DNA of 64,000 nucleotides from Streptomyces sp. NBC_01116. GTDB lineage: Bacteria > Actinomycetota > Actinomycetes > Streptomycetales > Streptomycetaceae. How positions within the stretch are numbered: the stretch's first letter is position 1; the number at the start of each line of letters is the position of its first letter. A program made the translations under genes and the position numbers. The stretch is taken from assembly GCF_041435495.1 (NCBI RefSeq), contig NZ_CP108644.1:7735501-7799500 (forward strand), written 5' to 3'. Shown one piece after another: positions 15,060 to 23,540 of this stretch. A model generated the notes under the pieces. It had not been told where the DNA came from. It saw only the letters and a list, made by a program, of their open reading frames with translations, and searched no databases.

Positions 15060-16983
15060 GATCGGGTTTCCGCACCGAGTACACGCACCACCGCCACCGG
15101 TCCCGCACCGAGCCGTCCGGCAGTACCTCGAACGGGTGTACGTCGCGGACCTCGCGCGGAGCGTCGTAGTAGAGGCGGTAGATCTCCTGCCGCTTCGCCG
15201 GTGTCGTCTCGTGGGTGTCGATCCACCGGTCGATCGACTCCCACAGGAAGTACTCCTCCATCCGCACGTCGGTGAACCCGCCGCCGGTGAGCAACGCCCG
15301 GAAGTCCTCCTCGCGGAACATCTGGAAGAGCAGTGGCTGCTTCTTCTTGAACACGCGGAACATCCAGAACGCGTCCACGTCCGCGTACGGCACGATCTGC
15401 CCGACGATGAACTGCCCGCCCGGTCGCAGCACACGGAAGATCTCCGACACCGGCCGCTCCGGCCGGGGCAGCAGATGCAGTACCTCCCGGGTGACCACGA
15501 GGTCGAAACTGGCGTCGGGGAACGGCAGGTCGTAGACGGTGCCCTGGTGTACGACGTCCAGCCGGTCGGCGGCGAGCGCGGTCATCTCCGGGGTGAGGTC
15601 CAGCCCGACCGTCTCGCCGACCCGGCCGCGGAACGCGCCGCCGACGACACCGCTGCCACAGCACACGTCCAGCATCCGCGCGTCCGGCGGCACCGCGCAC
15701 AACTCCGCGTGCTTGCCGAGCAGGTCCTCGTCCGTGAGCCAGGCGCACGAGTCGTGCCAGTCCTTCGAGCGGATCCCGAACTGCCGCTGGTAGACCGCGT
15801 AGTCGACCTCGACGGCCCGGGTCCGGGAGCGGGCCGTCCGCCCGGCCAGCCGCGCGGCGAGCCGGGCCCGGCTCGCGTCGACGGCCCGTTCGGCGATGCG
15901 GCGGGCCAGCTCCGGGTCGGCCGCCAGCGCCCGCCGCGCCTGCTCGGTGACGACGTCGAACACGCGGGCGCCCGCCTCGTCGTTGCGCAGGGTGCGCTTG
16001 GTCTGGCCGTCGAACCGCGCGTCCGGGATCCGGATCGCGATCACCGCGGTCAGCCCCTCCAGGATGTCGACCACGGTCATCCTGTCCGCGGCGGGGCCGA
16101 GATGGTCGGCCACCACCCCGGCCAGCGCGCCGCGCAGGGCGTCCACATGGGACCCGCCCAGGTCGGTCCGGATGGTGTTGACGTAAGCGAAGATCTGCTC
16201 CGCGTACCCCTCGGTCCACTGGACGGCTGCGTCGATCACGCACCCGTCCCCGACCCAGGTGATGACGGTCGGCTCGGCGTGCACCTTCTCGGCGTCGCGG
16301 GCGCGGTGGGCGAGCAGGCCCCGCACCCCGGTCATCTCGCACAGCGACTCGTTCCGCCCGGTGCGGTGGTCGACGAGTTCGACCCGCAGGCCCGGGTGCA
16401 GGTACGCGATGTCGAGCAGCCGGGCGTGCAGCAGGTCCGCGTCGAGCACACAGGAGGAGAAGATCTCCGGGTCCGGGCGGAACCGCACCCGGGTGCCGCG
16501 GCGGCCGCTGTCGCCGACCCGCCCCAGCGGGGTCTCGACCGAGCCCCGGGCGAACGACTCGCTGTGGTGCGCGCCGTCGCGCCACACGTCCAGCCGCAAC
16601 CACTCCGACAACGCGTTCACGCAGGCCAGGCCGACACCGTGCAGCCCGGCAGAGGTCGCGTACGAGGAGCGGTCGAACTTGCCCCCCGAGTGCAGCGTGG
16701 TGAGCACGAGCTCGCACGCCGGGATCCCGGTCTCCGGGTGCGGGTCGGTGGGGATGCCCCGGCCGTCGTCGGTGACCGAGCAGGAGCCGTCGTCGTGCAG
16801 CTCCACCGAGATCGTGCCGCAGTGCCAGGCGGCGGCCTCGTCCACGGCGTTGTCGACCAGTTCGAGCACCAGGTGGTGGGCGCCGTCGGAGCCGGTCGAA
16901 CCGACGTACATCGACGGGTTGCGGCGCACCGCCTCCAGCCCGGAGTGGACGGTGATCGCCTCGGCGTTGTAGTCGGTGGTCAT
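15052..16983 (-). CDS. fusion of GyrB ATPase/transducer domains with a SAM methyltransferase
   Basis: A 643-residue protein. Residues 1 to about 390 are the N-terminal half of DNA gyrase B: the arm MTTDY with Tyr5, GLEAVRRNPSMYVG, catalytic Glu41 and Asn45 in ELVDNAVDEA, DDGRGIP near 71-77, LHSGGKF, GLHGVG and the transducer lysine in DGQTKR near 327. The Lys after the lid tyrosine is Ala here (SYATSAGLHG). TOPRIM and the GyrA/DNA-binding parts are absent. Instead a class I methyltransferase follows, with DVCCGSGVVGG at about 440, VGLDLTPEM and VLRPGGQF. It probably dimerises on ATP and may gate or place the methyltransferase, bind a gyrase inhibitor as a decoy, or both. It is coupled to its neighbours by overlaps on both sides. 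Confidence 0.88.
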   Translation of the reverse strand: MTTDYNAEAITVHSGLEAVRRNPSMYVGSTGSDGAHHLVLELVDNAVDEAAAWHCGTISVELHDDGSCSVTDDGRGIPTDPHPETGIPACELVLTTLHSGGKFDRSSYATSAGLHGVGLACVNALSEWLRLDVWRDGAHHSESFARGSVETPLGRVGDSGRRGTRVRFRPDPEIFSSCVLDADLLHARLLDIAYLHPGLRVELVDHRTGRNESLCEMTGVRGLLAHRARDAEKVHAEPTVITWVGDGCVIDAAVQWTEGYAEQIFAYVNTIRTDLGGSHVDALRGALAGVVADHLGPAADRMTVVDILEGLTAVIAIRIPDARFDGQTKRTLRNDEAGARVFDVVTEQARRALAADPELARRIAERAVDASRARLAARLAGRTARSRTRAVEVDYAVYQRQFGIRSKDWHDSCAWLTDEDLLGKHAELCAVPPDARMLDVCCGSGVVGGAFRGRVGETVGLDLTPEMTALAADRLDVVHQGTVYDLPFPDASFDLVVTREVLHLLPRPERPVSEIFRVLRPGGQFIVGQIVPYADVDAFWMFRVFKKKQPLLFQMFREEDFRALLTGGGFTDVRMEEYFLWESIDRWIDTHETTPAKRQEIYRLYYDAPREVRDVHPFEVLPDGSVRDRWRWCVYSVRKPDHA

Positions 16984-17432
16984 GGTGCTCCGTTCCCGGC
17001 GGACCGCGGCTCGGTCAGCCCGGTGAGGGCCCGCTCCAGCCGGTCCACGTGCGTCTTCTTCAACGTGCACAGCGTCTCCAGCCAGCTCGCCAGATCGGCC
17101 ACGCCGTCCAGGTGCGCCCGCGCCGCCAGGCCGGGGTAGCGTTCCGTGGCCGCCCCGAGGTCGCCGCTGATCGCCGAGGCGAGATTGCCGCGGGTGTCGC
17201 CGGGCACGAGGCCGGAGCCCGGATCGTCGCCGCCCAGCAGGTCGCCCAGCACATCCAGATGACCGTGGGCGGCGCAGGCCACGCTCTCGGCGAGCTCTCC
17301 GAACACCCGGGCCGCCTCGGTGTGACCCTCGATCCCGGCGACCTGCGCGAAGTAGGTGTACCGCGCCGCGGTGGCCGCCTCGGCGAGGAACGCGGCCCGC
17401 ACGCCGTCGGCGGGGGACTGGTCCGGTTCCAT
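16980..17432 (-). CDS. rubrerythrin/ferritin-like di-iron protein
   Basis: A 150-residue helical protein. The first half has a rubrerythrin-type layout: AEAATAARYTYFAQVAGIEGH and VFGELAESVACAAHGHLD supply Glu and His residues suited to a di-iron site. The rubredoxin domain is missing. It could act as a peroxide scavenger protecting oxygen-sensitive radical SAM enzymes, or as an oxygenase for the product. Its stop overlaps the ATG of the GyrB-methyltransferase gene, and one base separates it from the upstream methyltransferase. Confidence 0.7.
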   Translation of the reverse strand: MEPDQSPADGVRAAFLAEAATAARYTYFAQVAGIEGHTEAARVFGELAESVACAAHGHLDVLGDLLGGDDPGSGLVPGDTRGNLASAISGDLGAATERYPGLAARAHLDGVADLASWLETLCTLKKTHVDRLERALTGLTEPRSAGNGAP

Positions 17433-17433
17433 G

Positions 17434-18177
17434 TCAGACCCTCGTTCCCGAGGCGACGACGAACAGCATCCGGTCGGTGAGCCGCCCGTCCGTCCCGGCC
17501 ACCGCGTGCCGTGCGCGGAAGGCGGGTGAGGCCCTTGTGTAGCGGTCCCGGATGGCCTCCCGGGCGTCCTCGCCGATCGCGCCGTTGTCCGACCACACGT
17601 CCACGTCCTCCACCGACACGTACCGCTCCGACCGCACCGGGTCGCACCCCGCGCCGACGAGCAGGGTCTCGACATCGCCGGGCCGGAAGAAGTGCCGCCG
17701 GGCCGGATTGCGCAGCCGCAGGATCTCGACGTACTCGTCGAGGTCGTCGGCCCCGTAGGCGCACAGGTGGGCCAGTACGATCCGGCCGCCCGGCCGGGTC
17801 ACCCGCACCATCTCCCGCACCGCGTCCGGCAGCGTCATGAACTGGAGCCCCTGACGGCACACCACGACGTCGAACGTGCCGTCACCGAACGGCAGTTCCT
17901 CCGCCGGGGCGATCACCAGCTCGTCCAGTACGTCGCGCGCCCGCACGGCCATCTCCGGCGTGATGTCCACGCCGACGAGCCGCCGCCCCCGTCCGGCGAA
18001 CAGCCTCGACACCAGTCCGGTGCCGCAGGCCACGTCGAGGATCGCGTCGCCCGGCCGGGGCGCGGCCGCGGACAGCATCAGCTCGCCGAGCGCGCCGTCG
18101 GTGCACCACGAACTGGACCGGTCGTAGGTGCCCGCACGGTCGGCGAAGTGCGTGCGGACGTGTGCCGTTTCGTTCAT
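17434..18177 (-). CDS. class I SAM-dependent methyltransferase (UbiE-like)
   Basis: A 247-residue protein with all the usual methyltransferase motifs: LDVACGTGLVSRLF (motif I, about 47-60), VGVDITPEM, ELPFGDGTFDVVVCRQGLQF and VTRPGGRIVLAHL. The C-terminal part resembles that of ubiquinone/menaquinone-type and small-molecule methyltransferases. The start at 18177 overlaps the sulfotransferase stop by ATGA. The substrate is not predictable. It is one of three methyltransferase domains in the cluster, apart from the radical SAM enzymes. Confidence 0.85.
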   Translation of the reverse strand: MNETAHVRTHFADRAGTYDRSSSWCTDGALGELMLSAAAPRPGDAILDVACGTGLVSRLFAGRGRRLVGVDITPEMAVRARDVLDELVIAPAEELPFGDGTFDVVVCRQGLQFMTLPDAVREMVRVTRPGGRIVLAHLCAYGADDLDEYVEILRLRNPARRHFFRPGDVETLLVGAGCDPVRSERYVSVEDVDVWSDNGAIGEDAREAIRDRYTRASPAFRARHAVAGTDGRLTDRMLFVVASGTRV

Positions 18178-19193
18178 CTGCTCTCTCCTGCCGGAACCGG
18201 GGCGCGGCGCTGCTTCGCGCGGCGGCGCAGTCGGTGGACGGTGGCGTCGCGCCGCCACCGCCGGAAGTGGTTGCGGTCCGTGCGCAGCGATCGCGCCTCC
18301 ACCGCGAGCCGCAGCGCGAACCCGCGCAGCGCGACGCCGAGCGGGCCGGGAGCCGGTTCGTCCAGCGAGGCCCGGTCGAACGGGTAGCGAAGCGTCTCCA
18401 TCGCCCGCGCGGTCACGCTCTCCACCTGCCGCCGCTCCCGGTCGGACAGGCCCCGCCGGTGGGCGCCGATCCGGGCCGTGGTGATCGGGTCGCCCGCCGT
18501 GCGCCAGGACGCCGACAGCGACGCGGTCACCCGGGCGTTGCCGCTGAGATGGTGCGCCAGCATCGCCGGCTCGAACGCCTCACCGACGAAGTCGCAGATC
18601 GCCCGGATCTCCCGTTCGGGCGCGGACACCAGGTCCTCGTACCGCACCAGGTGCACCACCGACGGCCCCCACCGCTCCAGGGCCGCGCGGGCCAGCTCCT
18701 GTTCGGCCGCCCACCGCAGCGCCATGCGGTACGGGTGGCAGTGGCCGAACACGGCCCGCTTCGCCGACGCGACCACATCGCGGGGATCGCGCACCAGCCA
18801 CAGGAACCGCGCGTCGGGGAGTTGGTCGAGCACCTCGTCGACGTGCTCGACCATGAACGTGCTCTTGCACCCCCACCGGGCCGCGCCCTCCGCGACGCGG
18901 TACTGGTCGTAGATCGCCGACACCACCCCGAACAGCGACGGGCCGGCCGCCCGGGTCACCGCGGCCCGGTCGATCACGTGCGGCCACGGGTGGATGTGGT
19001 CGCGCAGCAACCGCATCGCGTCGCCCACCATCGCGTCGACGTCACCGTCGTACGGGATGCCGGACAGGTACCGCATGAAGTGCGGCGGGTGCGGGACCGC
19101 GATCCGCGCGTGCGCGTCGAGCACCAGCCGCAGCAGGTTCGACCCGGAGCGTTCGGTCCCGATGATCAGGATCGGGCCGTCCTGGCGGGACAC
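18174..19193 (-). CDS. sulfotransferase family protein (second)
   Basis: A 339-residue protein with a clear PAPS-binding loop, IGTERSGSNLLRLVLDAH (about 10-27), and the second signature FLWLVRDPRDVVASAKRA. The C-terminus is Arg-rich (RRRAKQRRAP). It starts at GTG 19193, just 3 bp after the radical SAM stop. With the other sulfotransferase it implies up to two sulfonation events, or sulfonation used as an activating or masking step. Confidence 0.85.
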   Translation of the reverse strand: MSRQDGPILIIGTERSGSNLLRLVLDAHARIAVPHPPHFMRYLSGIPYDGDVDAMVGDAMRLLRDHIHPWPHVIDRAAVTRAAGPSLFGVVSAIYDQYRVAEGAARWGCKSTFMVEHVDEVLDQLPDARFLWLVRDPRDVVASAKRAVFGHCHPYRMALRWAAEQELARAALERWGPSVVHLVRYEDLVSAPEREIRAICDFVGEAFEPAMLAHHLSGNARVTASLSASWRTAGDPITTARIGAHRRGLSDRERRQVESVTARAMETLRYPFDRASLDEPAPGPLGVALRGFALRLAVEARSLRTDRNHFRRWRRDATVHRLRRRAKQRRAPVPAGESR

Positions 19194-19196
19194 CCG

Positions 19197-20861
19197 TCAG
19201 CCCCCCACCGCGAGCTTCTTCGCGCCGCAGTCCATCAGCGTGCTCCCGACCGCGGCCACCTCCGGGTCGGCCACCTTGTCCAAGGTGTACTGCTCGGAAC
19301 CGGGAACCAGGGGCGCGGCGGCGGAGCTCCACTCCGCACGCCAGCCGGTCCCGGCGTACGACGTCGACCGCTCGGTGCCGTCGGCCGGCTGCGGGTGGAA
19401 GTACTGGAAGTGCTCCGGCCAGTGCCGGAAGTCCATCACCGGGCCGGGCTGGTAGGCGTCGTACACCCGCTTGTACGCGTCCCGGCAGACCTGCTCGGGC
19501 AGTCCGCTCACATTCAGGAACTCGTCCTCGTGCAGCGCCTGTTCGACCGACAGCCAGTTCAGGTGGTCGATCTCGGTGCGAATCACCTTGTTCCGCACCG
19601 CGTCCTGGTACACCGTCGTGCCGGGCATGGCCGACAGGTACTTCACCCGGGTCACGTGGTTGTACTGCTCGGCGAACCGCACCATGTCCGAGAGGGACTC
19701 CTCGGTCTCGTTCGGCAGACCGACGATGAGCAGCGAGCCGAACCGCACGCCGCCCTCGAACGTGGTGCGCATCGCGCGGACGGTCAGGTTCTCGCTGCTG
19801 CCCTTGCGGGCCTCGCGCAACACCTCGCGGCCGAGCGACTCGACGCCGTACAGGATGATGTCCGCACCCGCCTCCCGCATCGCGTCGATGCGCGGCACGT
19901 CCATGTCGGCGCACCGGGTGAGACAGGTCCACCGCAGATCGTGCTGGGAGATCACGTCGCACATCTCGATGGTCTGGCCGCGGTGCGAGCTGAACGTGAG
20001 GTCGACGAAGAAGCAGAACTCCACGCCGTACTGGGTCTTCAGCCAGTCGAGGTCGCGGTCCATCTTCTCCGGCGACTTCGCCCGCACCTGCGGGGTGGTG
20101 CGGTAGCAGAACGAGCAGTCCATCTTGCAGCCGCGGCTGTAGGACGCGATCACCTGCGGCTGCATGCCGAGCGGCGACCGCGACTGGGGCCACAGGTCGA
20201 GCCGCATCCTGGGCAGCGCGTCGAGATCCATCATCTGGCCGCGCGCCGCCGTGCGGCGCGCGTTCCCCTTCTCGTCCCGGTAGCAGATGCCCTTGACGGT
20301 CGGGAGGTCCCGCTGCCACGAGCCGCGGGTGTAACTCTCCATCAGCTCCAGGATGGTGATCTCGCCCTCGCTGATCACCGCGATGTCGCAGTCGGTGTCC
20401 GACATGAAGATCGACGGAACGGACGTGACCAGCGAGCCGCCGCAGATGATCGGTATGTCCGGGTGCGAGGCGCGGACCATCGCCATCAGGGCGCGGCAGA
20501 ACGGGAAGTTGTCCTCGAACGTGCACACGCCGAGCACGTCGGTGCCTTCGATGATCTGCTCGTACGCCGCCTGCAGCGGGTTCGGGGTGAAGCGGACGTC
20601 GACGATGCGCACCGGATAGCCGGCGTTGTGGAGCACGGTCGAGATGTACGTCGCGCCCTCGTAGGGCGAGGTGAGGAAGAACTCCCAGCCGCGCGGCATA
20701 GTGAACGGCGAGGGCCCGACGACGAGGGTGAACCTCGGCAGCACGGGATCGACCGGCACGGGTTCGGCGTCCTGGTTGCGCATCTGCTCGATGTAGCGCT
20801 GGTCGACGGTGCCGTTCGCGTCGGCATACAGCTCCAGGGCCAGGGACAACTTGCGCGCCAT
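19197..20861 (-). CDS. cobalamin-binding radical SAM enzyme, first gene of the minus-strand operon
   Basis: A 554-residue protein. A B12-binding Rossmann-like region covers about residues 60-190 (NAGYPVRIVDVRF, ICGGSLVTSVPSIFM, ISEGEITILELME). The radical SAM motif CKMDCSFC sits in YSRGCKMDCSFCYRT at about 234-248. The downstream ILYGVESLGREVL and SLLIVGLPNETEE are typical of the class. The ATG at 20861 has GAGGGAG 7 nt upstream, so it is preferred over a GTG at 20882. It leads seven tightly packed genes ending with the DDAH-like enzyme. The reaction is unknown; C-methylation is the common outcome in this group. Confidence 0.88.
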   Translation of the reverse strand: MARKLSLALELYADANGTVDQRYIEQMRNQDAEPVPVDPVLPRFTLVVGPSPFTMPRGWEFFLTSPYEGATYISTVLHNAGYPVRIVDVRFTPNPLQAAYEQIIEGTDVLGVCTFEDNFPFCRALMAMVRASHPDIPIICGGSLVTSVPSIFMSDTDCDIAVISEGEITILELMESYTRGSWQRDLPTVKGICYRDEKGNARRTAARGQMMDLDALPRMRLDLWPQSRSPLGMQPQVIASYSRGCKMDCSFCYRTTPQVRAKSPEKMDRDLDWLKTQYGVEFCFFVDLTFSSHRGQTIEMCDVISQHDLRWTCLTRCADMDVPRIDAMREAGADIILYGVESLGREVLREARKGSSENLTVRAMRTTFEGGVRFGSLLIVGLPNETEESLSDMVRFAEQYNHVTRVKYLSAMPGTTVYQDAVRNKVIRTEIDHLNWLSVEQALHEDEFLNVSGLPEQVCRDAYKRVYDAYQPGPVMDFRHWPEHFQYFHPQPADGTERSTSYAGTGWRAEWSSAAAPLVPGSEQYTLDKVADPEVAAVGSTLMDCGAKKLAVGG

Positions 20862-20926
20862 GTGAATGCTCCCTCGCTTCACGTCGTGGAGGCTCCGCCG
20901 CGTAACTGTAGGAGCGGGGCGCGCTG

Positions 20927-20944
20927 TTCAGCACCGGTGTTCAG
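20927..20944. promoter_or_regulatory. candidate operator in the divergent promoter of the two tailoring operons
   Basis: TTCAG at 20927-20931 and again at 20940-20944 flank the perfect 8-bp palindrome CACCGGTG (20932-20939). It lies in the 172-bp region between the radical SAM operon and the sulfatase/MFS operon. It does not match the known StrR consensus, so the binding protein is unassigned. Confidence 0.3.
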
Positions 20945-21033
20945 GCCGCGCAGTTCGTCGTTGTCGTACGCGGGAAGCCCGTTGCTAGCCTTCGGGGCCG
21001 CTGGCGTCGACAGAGGAATGCCGAGGAATCCCG

Positions 21034-22188
21034 GTGACCACACAGCCGAACATCCTGTTCATCTCCCTGGACACCGTGCGCGCCGACGTGGCCTATTCGG
21101 GGAAGTACCCGGGCATCGAGCGACTGCGCGCGAGCGGGGTCAGCTTCACGCAGGCGATCTCGTCGTGCCCCCTGACACCGGTCAGCCACGCCACGGTGTT
21201 CACCGGGCTCCAGCCGCCCCGCCACGGGGTCAGGCACCTGTTCCGCGAAGCACTGGACCAGCGGGTGCCGACGCTGGCGGAGCGCCTCTCGGCGGCCGGG
21301 TACGCGACCGGCGCGGTGGTGTCCTGCCCCGGCCTGAACCAGTGGTACGGGATGGACCGCGGCTTCGACCTCTACGACGACGAGATCCCGCTGCTGCCGG
21401 ACGGCCGGGACCCGCTGTCGGTCGGCGACGTGAAGCTGCGCGGGCTGGCGCTCAAGCGCGCGCCGCTGGTGGTCGAACGCGCCACCCACTGGCTCCGGTC
21501 GCTGGACGGCGACCGTCCGTTCTTCCTGTTCGCGCACTTCTTCGACGCGCACTGGCCGTACGAGCCGCCGGAGGACGTCGGCGTCGAGGTGGCGAACCCG
21601 TACGAAGGCGAGATCGCCTACACCGACCACTACGTCCAGCTCCTGCTGCGCCGCATCGCCGGGATGGGCCACGACATCGAGTCGACGCTGGTGGTGTGCT
21701 TCTCCGATCACGGCGAGGACCTGGCCGGGTGGTACCCCAACGACCACGCCGGCGACCTCGGCCACCCGTACGAGGAGGGCCACGGCTGCCTGCTGTTCGA
21801 CGCGACCCAGCATGTGCCGCTGGTCATCAGCGGGCCCGGGGTGCCGGTGGGGACGAGCGTGGACAGCCAGGTGCGGCTCGTCGACATCATGCCGACGGTG
21901 CTCGACCATCTCGGGCTGGACCCGCTGCCGTCGGACGGCGCCTCGCTGACCGAGTTCTTCGCGGACGGTACCGGGGCGTCCCGCGAGGCGTACGCGGAGA
22001 CCTACTTCCCGCAGGAGCGGGCCGCCGCCTCGGACGAGTACCCGGACCTGAAGGCGCTGCACGCGGTGCGGGCGGACGGGCGGAAGGTGATCTGGGAGGC
22101 GGACGGGCGCCAGGTGTGGGCCTACGACCTCGCCGCCGATCCCCACGAGCTCGGCGGGCGGGTCCTCGTGTCCGACGAGGACGCGTGA
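21034..22188 (+). CDS. sulfatase-family (alkaline phosphatase superfamily) hydrolase with Thr in place of the formylglycine Cys
   Basis: A 384-residue protein with the superfamily metal site: the N-terminal LFISLDTVRAD and a later CFSDHGED. At the place where arylsulfatases carry CxPSR, this protein reads TPVSHATVFTG, so the nucleophile would be Thr48, not formylglycine. It may thus hydrolyse a phosphate or sulfate ester by a different route, or work without a FGly-generating enzyme. There is no signal peptide. The GTG start at 21034 has GAGGAA upstream. It is coupled by a GTGA overlap to the MFS transporter, suggesting unmasking or processing of the exported product. Confidence 0.8.
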   Translation: MTTQPNILFISLDTVRADVAYSGKYPGIERLRASGVSFTQAISSCPLTPVSHATVFTGLQPPRHGVRHLFREALDQRVPTLAERLSAAGYATGAVVSCPGLNQWYGMDRGFDLYDDEIPLLPDGRDPLSVGDVKLRGLALKRAPLVVERATHWLRSLDGDRPFFLFAHFFDAHWPYEPPEDVGVEVANPYEGEIAYTDHYVQLLLRRIAGMGHDIESTLVVCFSDHGEDLAGWYPNDHAGDLGHPYEEGHGCLLFDATQHVPLVISGPGVPVGTSVDSQVRLVDIMPTVLDHLGLDPLPSDGASLTEFFADGTGASREAYAETYFPQERAAASDEYPDLKALHAVRADGRKVIWEADGRQVWAYDLAADPHELGGRVLVSDEDA

Positions 22189-23540
22189 AGCCAGGGGGGA
22201 CCTCGGAGCCCCGCTCGGTCCGGCGGGTGCTGATCGCGAGCACGATCGGCACCGCCATCGAGTGGTACGACTTCTACCTGTACGCGACGGCGTCCGCGCT
22301 GGTGTTCGGCCCGCTGTTCTTCCCGGGGTCGTCGGCCGCCGGCGGTGTGCTCGCGTCGTTCGCCACCTACGCGGCCGGGTTCGTCGCGCGCCCGCTGGGC
22401 GGCCTGCTGTTCGGCCACTTCGGCGACCGGGTGGGCCGCAAGTCGATGATGGTGTGGACGCTGCTCGTCATGGGCATCGCCACGTTCGGCGTCGGCCTGC
22501 TGCCCACCTACGACACGGCGGGTGTGCTCGCGCCGGTCCTGCTGGTGACGTTGCGCGTCGCCCAGGGCATCGGCATCGGCGGCGAATGGGGGAGCGCGGT
22601 GCTGCTCAGCACCGAACACGGCCCGCCCACACGCAGGGGCTTCTTCAGCAGCTGGCCGGCGATGGGCTTCGCGCTGGCGTTGTTCGGCAGCAACCTGACC
22701 TTCGTGCTGATCTCCGGGCTGCCCGAGGAGGACTTCCTGACCTGGGGGTGGCGGCTGCCGTTCCTGGGGTCGGTCGTCCTGGTCGGCATCGGCATCTGGG
22801 TCCGGCTGGGGATCGAGGAGACACCGGAGTTCGTGCGCGGCCGGGCGGAGAACCGCGCCGCCCGGGTGCCGGTGATCATGGTGCTGCGGCAGTGGCCGCG
22901 CCGCGTGGTGATCGGCATTCTCGCCTCGCTCGGCACCGGGTCGGTGATCGCGATGTTCACCGTGTTCCTGGTGGCGCACGCGGCGAAGGCGGGCCCCGAG
23001 GTGCGGTCGGCCGTGCTGACCGGGCTGATGATCGCGGCCCTGGGGGAGTGCGTGACACTGCCCGTGTTCGGCGCGCTGTCCGACCGGTTCGGCCGCCGGA
23101 AGGTCATGATCTTCGGCTACGTGGTCGCGGTGGCGGCGATGGTCCCGGCGGGCGCCTGGCTGTCCTCGGGCGATCCGACGCTGATCGCCCTGGTGCTCGT
23201 CCCCGCGCTGACCATCGCACACGGCGCGATCTACGGTGGGCTGGCGGCGTTCCTGGTGGACCTGTTCCCGACCATGGTGCGGTTCTCCGCCATCGCCGTG
23301 ACCTACCAGGTGGGCGTCACCATCTCCAGCTTCTGGCCGCTCGTCGCGGTCGCGGTCACCGGCGGCTCGTCGTCGCTGCTTCCGGTGGTCGCGCTCTTCG
23401 CGGTGGTCCAGACGGTGGCGGCGATCGCCGTGGCGTGCGCGCCCGACTCACGCGCCGGCGCGGACCTGGTCGCGGACCCGGCAGGCGAGGGCCGACCAGT
23501 CGGCCGCGCAGTCCCTGGCGAGGTCCGCGACCACCGGTGA
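22185..23540 (+). CDS. MFS transporter of the metabolite:H+ symporter (MHS) type
   Basis: A 451-residue protein with about twelve membrane segments. It opens with the MHS hallmark TIGTAIEWYDFYLYATAS and has the MFS loop motif FGDRVGRKSMM between helices 2 and 3, repeated in the second half as LSDRFGRRKVM. Family members mostly import organic anions or shikimate-like compounds; in this cluster export of the product, or import of a precursor, is possible. It overlaps the sulfatase-like gene by GTGA. Its 3' end runs 93 bp into the opposing StrR-type gene, so the last 30 residues, rich in charged amino acids, may not matter for transport. Confidence 0.88.
   Translation: MKPGGTSEPRSVRRVLIASTIGTAIEWYDFYLYATASALVFGPLFFPGSSAAGGVLASFATYAAGFVARPLGGLLFGHFGDRVGRKSMMVWTLLVMGIATFGVGLLPTYDTAGVLAPVLLVTLRVAQGIGIGGEWGSAVLLSTEHGPPTRRGFFSSWPAMGFALALFGSNLTFVLISGLPEEDFLTWGWRLPFLGSVVLVGIGIWVRLGIEETPEFVRGRAENRAARVPVIMVLRQWPRRVVIGILASLGTGSVIAMFTVFLVAHAAKAGPEVRSAVLTGLMIAALGECVTLPVFGALSDRFGRRKVMIFGYVVAVAAMVPAGAWLSSGDPTLIALVLVPALTIAHGAIYGGLAAFLVDLFPTMVRFSAIAVTYQVGVTISSFWPLVAVAVTGGSSSLLPVVALFAVVQTVAAIAVACAPDSRAGADLVADPAGEGRPVGRAVPGEVRDHR

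Noticed and set aside
21166..21210. Calling the sulfatase-like protein a formylglycine sulfatase because of the Cys in SSCPLTP.
   Set aside because: That Cys is three residues before the aligned catalytic position, which is Thr; the CxPSR motif is absent.
18162..22184. A very long plus-strand open frame that would extend the MFS gene leftwards by 1341 codons.
   Set aside because: It runs antisense through well-supported genes (sulfotransferase, radical SAM) and gives His/Arg/Gly-rich nonsense. High GC3 on the other strand creates such frames.
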